Assembly (NCBI RefSeq): GCF_001518815.1
Contig: NZ_CP013987.1
Span: 2,316,501-2,380,500, forward strand
Direction: 5' to 3'
Source: Pseudomonas oryzihabitans
GTDB lineage: Bacteria > Pseudomonadota > Gammaproteobacteria > Pseudomonadales > Pseudomonadaceae
Length of the DNA stretch: 64,000 nt
Part shown: positions 9,685 to 18,567 of the stretch, piece by piece
Numbering within the stretch: position 1 is the stretch's first letter
How the letters are laid out: each line of letters starts with the position of its first letter
The notes under the pieces: model-generated
What the model was told of the DNA's origin: nothing
The model's database searches: none
Seen by the model: the letters and a program-made list of their open reading frames with translations, nothing else
Translations under genes and position numbers: made by a program

Positions 9685-10015
9685 CGTGTGTCTGTCATCC
9701 GGGAAAGGGTGCCGCGGCTCGGGCGCCGGCGCGCTGTCAGGCGCCATGAATAGCAGCCAGGCCGGGTGCTGGATAGCGCCCGTCGCTCAAGGTGACATGA
9801 GTGAGTCTCATCGTCGGGAACGGATCTGTCTGCGCCAGGCGCGGAAGTCACTCAGGGCGTGCGCGCTGCCCCAGGGCGCGATCAGGTTCACCCTACATTA
9901 AGACGAGCGAGCGCCCGCAAACGGCCGATTGTTTTCTGCCCTCGCGCCAAAACGAAACTTCTGGCGAGTGAGGGCGAGGATACTGAAGACACTTCAGACC
10001 CCGGAGCCTTCACCC

Positions 10016-10732
10016 ATGTCCTTCCGCCCGTTCAAAGCCATGACCTTCGACGTCGTCGGCACGCTCATCGATTTCGAAGCCGGCATCCTCAATCACGTGC
10101 GGCAGGTCAGTGGAGAAGCCGGCAAGGCGCACGGCGATGACGACATTCTTCAGGCATACCGCTATGCCCGGGCCAAGAAGGATGCAGGCTGGTTCCCGGA
10201 CGACCTGGAGCGCTGCTATCACCTCATGGCGGCGCAACTCGGGCTGCCGGACAGCGAGGATCACGCCCGAGGGCTGGCGCAGTCGGTCAGGAACTGGCCG
10301 GCGTTCCCGGATTCGGTCGAAGCCCTCAAGCGCCTGCGCAAGCATTTCAAGCTGGTGGCCATGACCAATGCCCAGCGCTGGGCCCTGGACTTCATGGCCA
10401 AGACCCTGGAAAACCCCTTCGATCACGAATTCACCATCGATGACTCGCGCTACGAAAAGCCCGATCCGCAGTACTTCGCCTTCGTGCGGGGGGCGCTGTC
10501 GACCGACGGCATCCGCTTCGAGGACATCATCCACACCGCCCAGAGCCAATACCACGACATCGGTGTCGCCATGCGCCTGGGCTATCCGACCTGCTGGATC
10601 GAACGGCGCTTCGACAAGCAGGGTTCTGGTGGCACCCTCGAGTCCGAACGCACCGAGCCGACCCATCATTTTCGTTCGCTGGCGGAACTGGCTGACGCCG
10701 TCGACGCCGAGCTGCTCAGCCAATCGGCCTGA
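10016..10732 (+). CDS. HAD-superfamily hydrolase, haloacid dehalogenase type II-like
   Basis: A 238-residue HAD hydrolase. Motif I is FDVVGTLID (residues 11-19), with the DxxGT form used by L-2-haloacid dehalogenases rather than the DxD of phosphatases. Motif II is AMTNAQ, motif III lies around YEKPDP (Lys), and motif IV is in the HTAQSQYHDI region. GGAG lies about 10 bases before the ATG. The next gene, a FAD amine oxidase, starts 33 bases downstream on the same strand, so this hydrolase may belong to the amine pathway. The family name does not prove dehalogenase activity. Confidence 0.85.
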   Translation: MSFRPFKAMTFDVVGTLIDFEAGILNHVRQVSGEAGKAHGDDDILQAYRYARAKKDAGWFPDDLERCYHLMAAQLGLPDSEDHARGLAQSVRNWPAFPDSVEALKRLRKHFKLVAMTNAQRWALDFMAKTLENPFDHEFTIDDSRYEKPDPQYFAFVRGALSTDGIRFEDIIHTAQSQYHDIGVAMRLGYPTCWIERRFDKQGSGGTLESERTEPTHHFRSLAELADAVDAELLSQSA

Positions 10733-10765
10733 GCACGGCCATAACCCTCGCTGGCGGACGCCCTG

Positions 10766-12049
10766 ATGACTCCCGATTCCCTCTGGAACGCCACTGCGCT
10801 ACCAGCGCCGACCTTGCCCGCGCTCCAGGGCGACCACCGCTGCGATGTGGCCATCGTCGGTGGAGGGTTCACCGGGCTGGCGGCGGCCTATCACCTGGTG
10901 CAGGCCGGCCAGGAGCCTGTGGTGCTGGAGGCGAACAGCCTGGGCTGGGGCGCCAGCGGCCGTAACGGTGGCGTGGTATCGCCCAAGTTCCGCTTCAGCT
11001 TCGCCGGGATGATGGCCCGGCACGGTCGTGAGGCCGCCCTGCAGATGTACCGTCTCGGCTATGTCGCCATCGATGCGCTGGCGGAAAACATCGAACGGCT
11101 GGGGCTGCACGAGGCCGAGCTGAAGCTCTGCGGGCACATCGCCGCTGCCCATACCGAGCGCGCGCTGGCCGGCCTGCGGAGCACCGCCGAGTGGATCAGT
11201 CGGGAGACCGGTGGTGCCTCTTCGGTCATCATCTCCCGCGAGCAGGTCCGTGAACTGACGGGATCGGACCTCTACCATGGTGGCCTGCTGACGCCCAAAG
11301 CCGGCGGCATCCATCCGCTCAACTACGCACGGGGGCTGGCGCGGACCCTGGTCGAGCGCCAGGTCGGGCTCTTCGAGCACAGTCCGGTCGCGTCGGTACA
11401 GCGGGAACAGGGCGGTTTTCGCCTGCGTACCCCAACCGGTAGCCTGCTGGCTCGACAGGTGATCTATGCCACCAACGGCTACTCCAACCAGACGGCGGCG
11501 ACCGCCACCTTGCATCGGCGGCTGATTCCCTTCCGCAGCGCGATCATCGCCACCGAACCGCTGGCGCCGGATGTCCTTGCCCGGATCCTGCCGGGCGGAC
11601 AGGTCTGCGGCGATACCAAAAGGATGCTGCGCTGGTTCCGCCTGGTCGGGAACCGCCTGATCTTCGGCGGCCGTGGCGCCTTTGGCAGCACCGACTCCGA
11701 AGCCGCCTTTCGCGATCTGCAGCGCAGTCTGGGCACGGTGTTTCCGCTGCTTGCCGAAGCACGCATCGATTATCGCTGGTCCGGCCTGGTCGCCATGACC
11801 CTGGACTATCTGCCCCACGCCGGTCAGCTGGACGACGGCCAGTTCTATGCCGTTGGCTACAACGGCGGGGGCGTGGCGCTCTCGACCTATCTGGGCCAGC
11901 AGGTCGCAGCCCTGAGCCTGGGGGAAACGCCGGAACTGGGCCTTATGGTCAGCCAGGGCTTCAACCCCATTCCGCTGCATGCCTTTCGCGCCCCCGGTGT
12001 CCGCCTGGCGGCCGGCTGGCAGCAATTCCTCGACGCGGTCGGGCGCTGA
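10766..12049 (+). CDS. FAD-dependent amine/amino-acid oxidase (PuuB-like)
   Basis: A 427-residue DAO-family flavoenzyme. A dinucleotide-binding motif, DVAIVGGGFTGLAAAYHL (about residues 28-45), is followed by the FAD-contacting WGASGRNGG. Further on come YATNGYSN and a C-terminal YNGGGVALSTYLG. This layout matches gamma-glutamylputrescine oxidase (PuuB) and related sarcosine oxidase-type enzymes. With a gamma-glutamylamine-synthetase-type ligase 2.4 kb away and a Pot-type ABC transporter next door, oxidation of a gamma-glutamylated or free amine is the best inference. Confidence 0.9.
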   Translation: MTPDSLWNATALPAPTLPALQGDHRCDVAIVGGGFTGLAAAYHLVQAGQEPVVLEANSLGWGASGRNGGVVSPKFRFSFAGMMARHGREAALQMYRLGYVAIDALAENIERLGLHEAELKLCGHIAAAHTERALAGLRSTAEWISRETGGASSVIISREQVRELTGSDLYHGGLLTPKAGGIHPLNYARGLARTLVERQVGLFEHSPVASVQREQGGFRLRTPTGSLLARQVIYATNGYSNQTAATATLHRRLIPFRSAIIATEPLAPDVLARILPGGQVCGDTKRMLRWFRLVGNRLIFGGRGAFGSTDSEAAFRDLQRSLGTVFPLLAEARIDYRWSGLVAMTLDYLPHAGQLDDGQFYAVGYNGGGVALSTYLGQQVAALSLGETPELGLMVSQGFNPIPLHAFRAPGVRLAAGWQQFLDAVGR

Positions 12050-12207
12050 ACCCGGCCACGCGGCCCGCCAAACACAATCTGTGCGTCGGCTCTTCCAGAA
12101 CAGCAGGAAGCGATACCGGCAGCGCTGAAAAGAGCATTTCCACCAGTGGGTACTATGGTGAGATGGCTGCATCGCAGACTCACGGCCATCGCGCCGCAGG
12201 AGGAACC

Positions 12208-13296
12208 ATGCAGGGCTTCAACGAAGGCTTCGAGTCGGTCACCATCGACAAGGTGTGCAAGCACTACGGTACCCTCAAGGCGCTGGACAATGTCGACCTC
12301 AAGGTCGAGGCGGGTGAGTTCATGTCCCTGCTCGGCCCCTCCGGGTCGGGCAAGACCACCTTGCTCAGCATCCTTGGCGGCTTCAATCGCGTGAGTTCCG
12401 GCAGGATCTTCTTCGGCGACCGCGACGTGACCCTGATGCCACCGCACAAGCGCGACATTGGCGTGGTGTTCCAGAACTACGCGCTCTTCCCTCATATGAA
12501 CGTGCTGGAAAACGTGGCCTTCCCGCTCAAGGCGCGCGGGGAGAAGGCGGCCAGTGCCCGCGAACGGTCGTTGCGGGCGCTGGCCACGGTCGAGCTGAAA
12601 GGCTATGAAGATCGCGACATCGCCGCGCTATCGGGTGGACAGCGCCAGCGGGTGGCGCTCGCCCGCGCCATCGTCTTCGAGCCCAGGCTGATCCTCATGG
12701 ACGAACCCCTGTCGGCGCTGGACAAGCAGCTGCGGGACGTCATGCAGATCGAGCTGCGCGCCCTGCATCGGCGCCTCGGCGCCACCATGGTCTATGTCAC
12801 TCACGACCAGCGCGAAGCCCTGACCATGAGCGACCGTATCGCGGTGATGAAGGGTGGCAAGCTGGTGCAGGTGGATACCCCGCGTCGCCTGCACGATCAC
12901 CCGAGCGATGATTTCGTCGCCAGCTTCATCGGTGAGAGCACCCTGGTACCCCTTTCCCGGGGTGTCGGCGGCGAGTTGCTGCTGGGCCAGACGCCCCTGC
13001 GCACGGCTCGGCCCGTACCGCTTTCCGGCGAGCTCTTCCTCGCCGTCCAGGCGGAGAAGCTGCTGCTGGACAGCGAGATCGCCGGCGGCGACTGGAATCG
13101 CCTGCGCGGCCAGGTGATCGACATCGTCTTCCAGGGCGAAAGCCTGAAGATCTTCGTCGAGCTGGAAAACAAGCAGCGGATCAGCTTCCGCCAGTCCAGT
13201 CATCACGAAGGCAATCTGCAGCTGCCCCAGGTAGGGGCGTCGCTGTCCTTGCGACTGCATCCGGAAGACACCATCGTGGTACCCCGCGCAGCCTGA
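12208..13296 (+). CDS. polyamine-type ABC transporter ATP-binding protein (PotA-like)
   Basis: A 362-residue ABC ATPase with a C-terminal TOBE-type domain. Walker A is GPSGSGKTT (about residues 46-54), the Q-loop is VVFQNYALFPHM, the signature is LSGGQRQR, Walker B is LILMDEPLSALD, and the switch is VTHDQ. CAGGAGGAA, an excellent Shine-Dalgarno, fixes the ATG at 12208. The two permeases and the binding protein of this importer lie convergently on the minus strand (13430-16222), so the transporter is split between two transcripts. Confidence 0.93.
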   Translation: MQGFNEGFESVTIDKVCKHYGTLKALDNVDLKVEAGEFMSLLGPSGSGKTTLLSILGGFNRVSSGRIFFGDRDVTLMPPHKRDIGVVFQNYALFPHMNVLENVAFPLKARGEKAASARERSLRALATVELKGYEDRDIAALSGGQRQRVALARAIVFEPRLILMDEPLSALDKQLRDVMQIELRALHRRLGATMVYVTHDQREALTMSDRIAVMKGGKLVQVDTPRRLHDHPSDDFVASFIGESTLVPLSRGVGGELLLGQTPLRTARPVPLSGELFLAVQAEKLLLDSEIAGGDWNRLRGQVIDIVFQGESLKIFVELENKQRISFRQSSHHEGNLQLPQVGASLSLRLHPEDTIVVPRAA

Positions 13297-13313
13297 CAAG
13301 GGCTTGGCCCAGC

Positions 13314-13344
13314 GGCATTGGCACTGAGCCAATGCCGGCTTTTT
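13314..13344 (+). terminator. intrinsic terminator after the PotA-like gene
   Basis: GGCATTGGC (13314-13322) pairs perfectly with GCCAATGCC (13328-13336) around a 5-base loop, followed by a five-T run at 13340-13344. It lies 18 bases after the ATPase stop codon. Confidence 0.85.
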
Positions 13345-13374
13345 CATAGACCACCTGGCTCTTTACCGTCCAAG

Positions 13375-13403
13375 CCTTATCGCGGCCATGGGCCGCGATA
13401 AGG
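13375..13403 (-). terminator. long hairpin after the minus-strand permease
   Basis: CCTTATCGCGGCC (13375-13387) and its exact complement (13391-13403) form a 13-pair stem with a 3-base loop, 27 bases beyond the stop of the PotC-like gene. No T-run follows on the minus strand, so it may act as a 3' stabiliser or a Rho-assisted end rather than a classic intrinsic terminator. Confidence 0.5.
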
Positions 13404-13429
13404 CAGTTGCGCCGCTGCACGCCTTCCCG

Positions 13430-14224
13430 TCAGGCGTGCTCTTTGCCGCCGCGACCGGCGATCAACACCATCAGCAGGGTGATGGCGACCAGCATGGTGC
13501 TGATGGCGGCGATGGTCGGATCGATTTCATCACGCAGAGCCGTGAACATCCGCTTTGTGATGGTCTCGTTGCTGCCGCCGGAGATGAACAGGGCCACCAC
13601 GGTTTCATCGAGGGAGGTGATGAAGGCGAACAGCGCGGCCGAGACCACGCTGGGTTTGATCTGCGGCAGCGTCACCGCCATGAAGGCACGGAAGCGATTC
13701 ATGCCCAGGCTGCGGGCGACCATTTCCTGGGTCATGTCGAAATTGCGCAGCCCCGCCAGCACGGCGATGATCACATAGGGCAGCGCCAGCATGATGTGCG
13801 CCAGGACCAGGCCAGACAGCGTACTGATGATGCCGACCCGCGCGTAGACGAAGAAGACCCCGGCGGCGATCAGGATGATGGGCACCATCATGGGCAGCAG
13901 CAGGACCAGTTGCAGCGTCCGCATGACCCGGAGTGACGAATTGCTGATCGCATAGGCCGCTGCGATGCCCATCGGCAGGCTGATCAGGGTGGTGGCCACC
14001 GCGGTGATGAAGCTCACCTTGGTAGCGGACATCCATTCGATGCTGTCGAAGAAGGCCTGGTACCAGGTCAGCGAGTAGGCCTTCGGCGGAAACTGCAGGA
14101 AGCGCGCCTCGGAGAAGGACATCGGCACCACGATCAGGATCGGCAGCACCAGATACAGCAGGATCAGCCCGACCAGCAGGGTGAACAGGAGGCGCGACGG
14201 TTTGAGCCCTTGCCGGATGTTCAT
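13430..14224 (-). CDS. polyamine-type ABC transporter permease (PotC-like)
   Basis: A 264-residue inner-membrane permease with about six hydrophobic helices. It has the binding-protein-dependent transport loop ARSLGMNRFRAFMAVTLPQIKPS (about residues 168-190), the EAA motif that docks on the ATPase. The ATG shares a base with the TGA of the upstream permease (TGATG), so translation is coupled. It is the second permease of the Pot-type importer encoded with 14224-16222. Confidence 0.92.
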   Translation of the reverse strand: MNIRQGLKPSRLLFTLLVGLILLYLVLPILIVVPMSFSEARFLQFPPKAYSLTWYQAFFDSIEWMSATKVSFITAVATTLISLPMGIAAAYAISNSSLRVMRTLQLVLLLPMMVPIILIAAGVFFVYARVGIISTLSGLVLAHIMLALPYVIIAVLAGLRNFDMTQEMVARSLGMNRFRAFMAVTLPQIKPSVVSAALFAFITSLDETVVALFISGGSNETITKRMFTALRDEIDPTIAAISTMLVAITLLMVLIAGRGGKEHA

Positions 14225-15153
14225 CAGCGCACCCCCAGTACACGTTCGATGGGAATTACCTTGTTCACCGCCCAGAAGATCAGGAACACCACAGCCAGCA
14301 GCGTCAGGCCGACCGCACTGGCCGCGCCCCAGGCGTGGTAGAGCTCGACGTTGCGCTGGACCAGCATGGACACCAGCACGGTGCGTCCGCCGCCGAGCAG
14401 TTCCGGGGTAATGAAGAAGCCGAGGCAGATGACGAAGACCAGGATCGAGCCGGCCATCACCCCGGGTGCGGCCATCGGCAGGAAGACGCGGCGAAAGGTA
14501 TAGACGGGCCGGGCGCCCAGGCTGTCGGACGCCAGCAGCAGATCGTTGGGGATCTTCTTCATCACCGAATACAGCGGTAGCACCATGAAGGGCAGCATGA
14601 CGTGCAGCGTACCGATCACGGTACCCGTCGCGTTATGCACCAGCTCCAGGGGACGGCTGATGATGCCCAGGTCGAGGAGTGTCTGGTTGATGACGCCGCG
14701 GCGCTGCAGGAGCACCAGCCAGGCATAGGAGCGGACCAGCACGCTGGTCCAGAACGGCAGGATCACGCAAAGCAGGATGAGGCTCGACAGCAAGCCGCGG
14801 GTGCGGGCCGCGGCATAGGCGATGGGAAAGCCCAGCAGGATGGACAGGACCGTCACGATCACGCTGATCTGCAAGGTCGTGCTGAAGGTGTCCCAGTAGA
14901 TGGCTTCGGTGAAGATGCGGGTGTAGTTGGCGAGGGACAGGCCTTCCTCGCCTTGCACGGATTGCAGGCCCAGCCAGAGCAGCGGGAGCACCAGCAATAG
15001 GGCGACCATCAGCAGCGCAGGGGTCAGCAGAAGCACCATCGTCAGATGCTCCCTGCGCTCCTCCTTGACCACGGCGGGGCTGGTGAACAGCCCCTGTTCC
15101 GACGTTTGCAAGGCGCCTCCGGGCAAGGTCTGGATCGTTGTCGACTGGGTCAT
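14224..15153 (-). CDS. polyamine-type ABC transporter permease (PotB-like)
   Basis: A 309-residue permease. An extended ~35-residue cytoplasmic N-terminus precedes the membrane helices. The EAA loop reads ASDSLGARPVYTFRRVFLPMAAPG (about residues 208-231). It forms the channel with the PotC-like subunit. It starts 16 bases after the stop of the upstream binding-protein gene, in the order binding protein, PotB-like, PotC-like. Confidence 0.92.
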   Translation of the reverse strand: MTQSTTIQTLPGGALQTSEQGLFTSPAVVKEERREHLTMVLLLTPALLMVALLLVLPLLWLGLQSVQGEEGLSLANYTRIFTEAIYWDTFSTTLQISVIVTVLSILLGFPIAYAAARTRGLLSSLILLCVILPFWTSVLVRSYAWLVLLQRRGVINQTLLDLGIISRPLELVHNATGTVIGTLHVMLPFMVLPLYSVMKKIPNDLLLASDSLGARPVYTFRRVFLPMAAPGVMAGSILVFVICLGFFITPELLGGGRTVLVSMLVQRNVELYHAWGAASAVGLTLLAVVFLIFWAVNKVIPIERVLGVR

Positions 15154-15169
15154 GCGCGGAAGCCTCCGA

Positions 15170-16222
15170 TCATTTGGCCTGGACGAAGGACAGCCAGCGC
15201 TCTTCTGCCTTGACGCCCTCGGCCGAGGCCCACCACTTGGCGGACAGCACCGCTTGCTTGGCCAGGTTCTCCGGCGAGGACGGCAGCACCGCCCGCCGCG
15301 CGGCCGGGATGGTGCCGAGGCTGAAGGCCTCCGGATTGAGCGGGCCGTAGTCGATGATCATCGGCAAGGCCGCCTGCAGCTTGGCGCTGATGGCTTCATT
15401 AACGAACTTCATCGCCGCCTCCCGGTGCCTGGTGCCCTTCAGGACGCAGAGTGAATTGGTTTCCAGGATGCCGTCGTTGTAGGTGAAGGCCACCGGTGCT
15501 CCGGCGGCCTGCACGGCGGAGGCGCGACCGTTCCAGATCTGCACCATGTCCACCTCGCCGTCGCTGATGAGCTGGGCGGACTGGCCGCCCGAGGTCCACC
15601 AGGTGGTGATGTCCGGCTTGATGGCTTCCAGCTTCTTGAAGGCGCGGTCGACATCCAGCGGGTAGAGCTGGTCGGCCGGCACCCCGTCGGCGCGCAGCGC
15701 GATTTCCAGGGTGGGGCGCGGCAGATTGCGTAGCGCGCGAGCACCCGGAAATTTCTTGGTGTTCCAGAAATCGGCCCAGGTCTTGGGCGCGTTCCCGTCA
15801 TCGAAGGCATCGGTCCGGTAGGCCAGGACCGTGGAATAGCTGATGTAGCCGGCCATGTAGTCGTCTTTCAGCTCGGCGGGCAGCTTGGCCAGGTTGGGAA
15901 TGAGCTGAGGATCCAGCTTTTCGAACAGACCCTCGGCCTGCCCCCGTACGCAGTCACCGGTGGGCAGGTCGACCACGTCCCAGCTGACGCGACCGCTTTC
16001 GACCTGGGTCTTGATGATCGGATAGGCCTTGGGTGAACTGTCCTGCTTCAGCGTCAACCCCAGGTTCCGCGCCGCCGGCTCCAGAATGGCCTTGGCCTGG
16101 GCCTCCTGATAGGCACCGCCCTGGGAAACGAAGGTGATCTCTTCAGCGCTGCTGGCGGTCGCCAGACTTGTCAGCCCGAGGGCGACGACCAGCGAGGTGA
16201 CCTGGTTGCTTAGGTGAGACAT
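15170..16222 (-). CDS. periplasmic polyamine/amine-binding protein of ABC transporter (PotD-like)
   Basis: A 350-residue extracellular solute-binding protein. It has a Sec signal peptide (hydrophobic VTSLVVALGLTSLATASSA, cleavage near residue 26), then ITFVSQGGAYQEAQAKAIL typical of the PotD/SBP-1 fold. The mature protein is soluble and periplasmic. It is first in its operon, ahead of two permeases. The ligand could be putrescine, spermidine or a related amine. Its nearness to the PuuB-like oxidase supports an amine, but the ligand-contacting residues cannot be assigned by eye. Confidence 0.9.
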   Translation of the reverse strand: MSHLSNQVTSLVVALGLTSLATASSAEEITFVSQGGAYQEAQAKAILEPAARNLGLTLKQDSSPKAYPIIKTQVESGRVSWDVVDLPTGDCVRGQAEGLFEKLDPQLIPNLAKLPAELKDDYMAGYISYSTVLAYRTDAFDDGNAPKTWADFWNTKKFPGARALRNLPRPTLEIALRADGVPADQLYPLDVDRAFKKLEAIKPDITTWWTSGGQSAQLISDGEVDMVQIWNGRASAVQAAGAPVAFTYNDGILETNSLCVLKGTRHREAAMKFVNEAISAKLQAALPMIIDYGPLNPEAFSLGTIPAARRAVLPSSPENLAKQAVLSAKWWASAEGVKAEERWLSFVQAK

Positions 16223-16481
16223 GGTCTATCTCCCGTAGTGGCAGAGCTTGAGAATGGCGGAACCTTTGTTATCCCCCGATCGCGCTCAGGATGTTCTCGC
16301 CTAAGGTCACTGTAATGATTCTGTTAAATACGAATGCGCTGAAATCTCCGACGCAGGAACGCAATCTCCTGTTTTGCGGGAGGTCGGCGACATGTATTGC
16401 TTGGGGAGGCATGGGCGACCTTTGCGGGTATCGGCTTCCTCGGCATGGATACCGCCACGAACGCGCGCGCCACCTCTCGGA

Positions 16482-16952
16482 TCAGATTGGCAGCAACCCC
16501 TCGCTCTTGACCTCGTTCAGCACGAAAAAGGTGCGTACCTGGCGCACCCCGGGTAGGGCGATCAGCCGTTCGCTGTGCAGGCGATTGAAGGCGGCGATGT
16601 CCTTGACCCTGAGCTTGATGAAGTAGTCGACGTCGCCGGCTACCAGGTAACACTCCAGCACCGGGGGCAGGGCACGTGCGGCCTCTTCGAAGGCTTGGAA
16701 GGATTCCGGCGTCGACCTGTCCAGCACCACGCCCACCAGCACCGCGGTTTCCCGTTGCACGGCCTTGGGGTCCACATGGGCCCGGACGCCGGTGATGACG
16801 CCGCTGTCGAACAACTTGCGCGTGTGGTTCCAGCAGGCGCTGGGGCTCAGGGATACCTGACGGGCCAGTTCGGCATTGCTCAGGCGCCCGTCCTGCTGCA
16901 GGGCTCTCAGGATCTTGCGTTCGACAGGGGTGAGTTCCGCGCTTTCATTCAT
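16482..16952 (-). CDS. acdR: Lrp/AsnC-family regulator, probable AcdR
   Basis: A 156-residue Lrp/AsnC protein. An N-terminal helix-turn-helix (LTPVERKILRALQQDGRLSNAELARQVSLSPSACWNHTRKL, residues 7-47) is followed by a RAM effector domain (AVLVGVVLDRS...VLECYLVAGDVDYFIKL). The ATG at 16952 is chosen because AAGGAGAA sits 6 bases upstream; an in-frame ATG at 17000 has no such site. It is divergent from the ACC-deaminase gene, the standard acdR-acdS arrangement, in which AcdR activates acdS. The identity rests on that context plus the family. Confidence 0.82.
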   Translation of the reverse strand: MNESAELTPVERKILRALQQDGRLSNAELARQVSLSPSACWNHTRKLFDSGVITGVRAHVDPKAVQRETAVLVGVVLDRSTPESFQAFEEAARALPPVLECYLVAGDVDYFIKLRVKDIAAFNRLHSERLIALPGVRQVRTFFVLNEVKSEGLLPI

Positions 16953-17111
16953 CGAAAGATTCTCCTTTGTAAGGGGCTTCTGGCTGAAGGGCCTTGCCAT
17001 TCAGTCAGTTCAGCCAAAAGGAAAGCAGATTTTGGACCGGCTATTCGAAAGCACCTTTTCCAGGGCTTTGCCTAGCATGGAAGGCGACCTTTCATCGCTG
17101 GAGCCACCGCC

Positions 17112-18125
17112 ATGTCCCTGGATCTCGAAAAGCGTTTTCCCCGCGTCAAACTCGGCTATTTCCCATCCCCGCTGCACAAGCTGGAGCGGCTGTCGAAGGA
17201 CCTCGGTATCGACCTCTGGGCCAAGCGCGACGATGTCTCGTCCGGTCTCGCCTATGGCGGCAACAAGGTGCGCAAGCTGGAGTGGCTGGCCGCCGATGCC
17301 CTGGCGCAGGGCTGCGACACCCTGGTCTCCATCGGCAATATCCAGTCCAACCACACGCGCCAGGTGGCGGCCGTCGCCGCCGTGCTCGGCCTCAAGTGCC
17401 GGTTGGTCCAGGAGGAGTGGACCAAGTGGGACGATCCGGTCTACGACAAGGTCGGCAACATTCTGCTGTCGCGCCTGATGGGCGCCCAGACGCTGCTGGA
17501 AGGCGAGGGCTATTCCACCGCGGTGAAGGCGACCTGGGAGCGCGCGCTGGACGAGGTACGTCGCGAAGGCGGCAAGCCCTATGCCATTCCCGCCGGTGCC
17601 TCGGACCATCCCCTGGGTGGCCTTGGCTATGCTCATTTCACCGATGAACTGGCTGCCCAGGAACGTGAGCAGGGCATCTTCTTCGATACCGTGGTGACAG
17701 CCACCTGTACCGGTTCTACCCAGGGCGGCATGGTGGTGGGCTTTCGCGCCCAGGAGCGGGAACGCCGCCTGATCGGCATCGACACGGCGGCGGACGCCGA
17801 GATGACCCGCGCCGCCGTGACCAAGATCGCGCGCAACACCGCCGAGATGATCGGGCTCAAGCAGGAGATCAGGGATGAGGACGTCATCATCGATCCGCGC
17901 TTCTGCGGTCCTGACTACGGCTTGCCGGACGCACCTACGGTAGAAGCGATCCGCTACACTGCGCAGATGGAGGGGATGCTCACCGACCCGGTCTACGAGG
18001 GCAAATCCATGGCTGGGCTGATCGCCATGGCGCGCAGCGGCGAGATCGCCAAGGGCAGCCGGGTGCTCTATGTTCACCTCGGGGGAGCACCAGCGCTCAA
18101 CGCCTACCACAACGCCTTCGCCTGA
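17112..18125 (+). CDS. acdS: 1-aminocyclopropane-1-carboxylate (ACC) deaminase
   Basis: A 337-residue PLP enzyme of the tryptophan-synthase-beta fold. It converts the plant ethylene precursor ACC to 2-oxobutyrate and ammonia. The PLP lysine is Lys52 (GGNKVRKLE), with Ser79 in IGNIQSNHTRQ. The family splits into ACC deaminases and D-cysteine desulfhydrases by two residues. Here they are the ACC-deaminase pair: Glu296 in DPVYEGKS after Tyr295, and Leu323 in VHLGGAPALNAY, one position off the numbering of the Pseudomonas UW4 enzyme. The divergent Lrp-type regulator supports the call. Confidence 0.88.
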   Translation: MSLDLEKRFPRVKLGYFPSPLHKLERLSKDLGIDLWAKRDDVSSGLAYGGNKVRKLEWLAADALAQGCDTLVSIGNIQSNHTRQVAAVAAVLGLKCRLVQEEWTKWDDPVYDKVGNILLSRLMGAQTLLEGEGYSTAVKATWERALDEVRREGGKPYAIPAGASDHPLGGLGYAHFTDELAAQEREQGIFFDTVVTATCTGSTQGGMVVGFRAQERERRLIGIDTAADAEMTRAAVTKIARNTAEMIGLKQEIRDEDVIIDPRFCGPDYGLPDAPTVEAIRYTAQMEGMLTDPVYEGKSMAGLIAMARSGEIAKGSRVLYVHLGGAPALNAYHNAFA

Positions 18126-18159
18126 ACCCAGGCGACGTCCGGTTATCAGGAGGTCCGGC

Positions 18160-18558
18160 ATGACGATCCAGCCCTGGACAGCGGTAGACGACCTCCGACC
18201 GGCCGTGGCGCTGGTCATCCTACATCGCGGCCTCGAACCGGCGGTGACAGTTGAATTACGTACCGGCCTACCGGGTTGCAGCGACCTGCCCGTGTTGCAA
18301 CTGGAGGACGCTGCCCGTCTGCATGAGGATTGGCTGGCGCGTGGGCCACAAAGCCGGGTCGTGAATCTGCTGTCCCGCCTGGGCAGCGATTGCCTGCTGC
18401 TGGTCGTCGAGCCGGAAGGCGCGAGCGAGCTGGAATGGCTGGGATCGGTCGCGGGTCAACGGTTGCAGCATTTCTCGACCGCTACCCCCACGAGCGAACT
18501 GATCGCACGGCTGCAACAACTCAGGCGCGAACGCTTGCTGGCGGTGTTACCGCTTTGA
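18160..18558 (+). CDS. hypothetical protein downstream of acdS
   Basis: A 132-residue protein I do not recognise. A strong Shine-Dalgarno (CAGGAGG, 7 bases before the ATG at 18160) and codon use like its neighbours support it as real. It starts 35 bases after acdS on the same strand, so cotranscription is likely. It has no signal peptide or membrane segment and alternates short hydrophobic strands (AVALVILHRG, DCLLLVVEPEG) with helices, suggesting a small alpha/beta fold. It ends 9 bases before the convergent hipA. Confidence 0.7.
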   Translation: MTIQPWTAVDDLRPAVALVILHRGLEPAVTVELRTGLPGCSDLPVLQLEDAARLHEDWLARGPQSRVVNLLSRLGSDCLLLVVEPEGASELEWLGSVAGQRLQHFSTATPTSELIARLQQLRRERLLAVLPL

Positions 18559-18567
18559 ACCTGTCCG

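Noticed and set aside
9880-9890. TGAACCTGATC on the minus strand upstream of the TPR gene, matching part of the TPP riboswitch core
   Set aside because: The upstream CTGAGA half and the following conserved helices are absent, and the downstream gene has no thiamine link.
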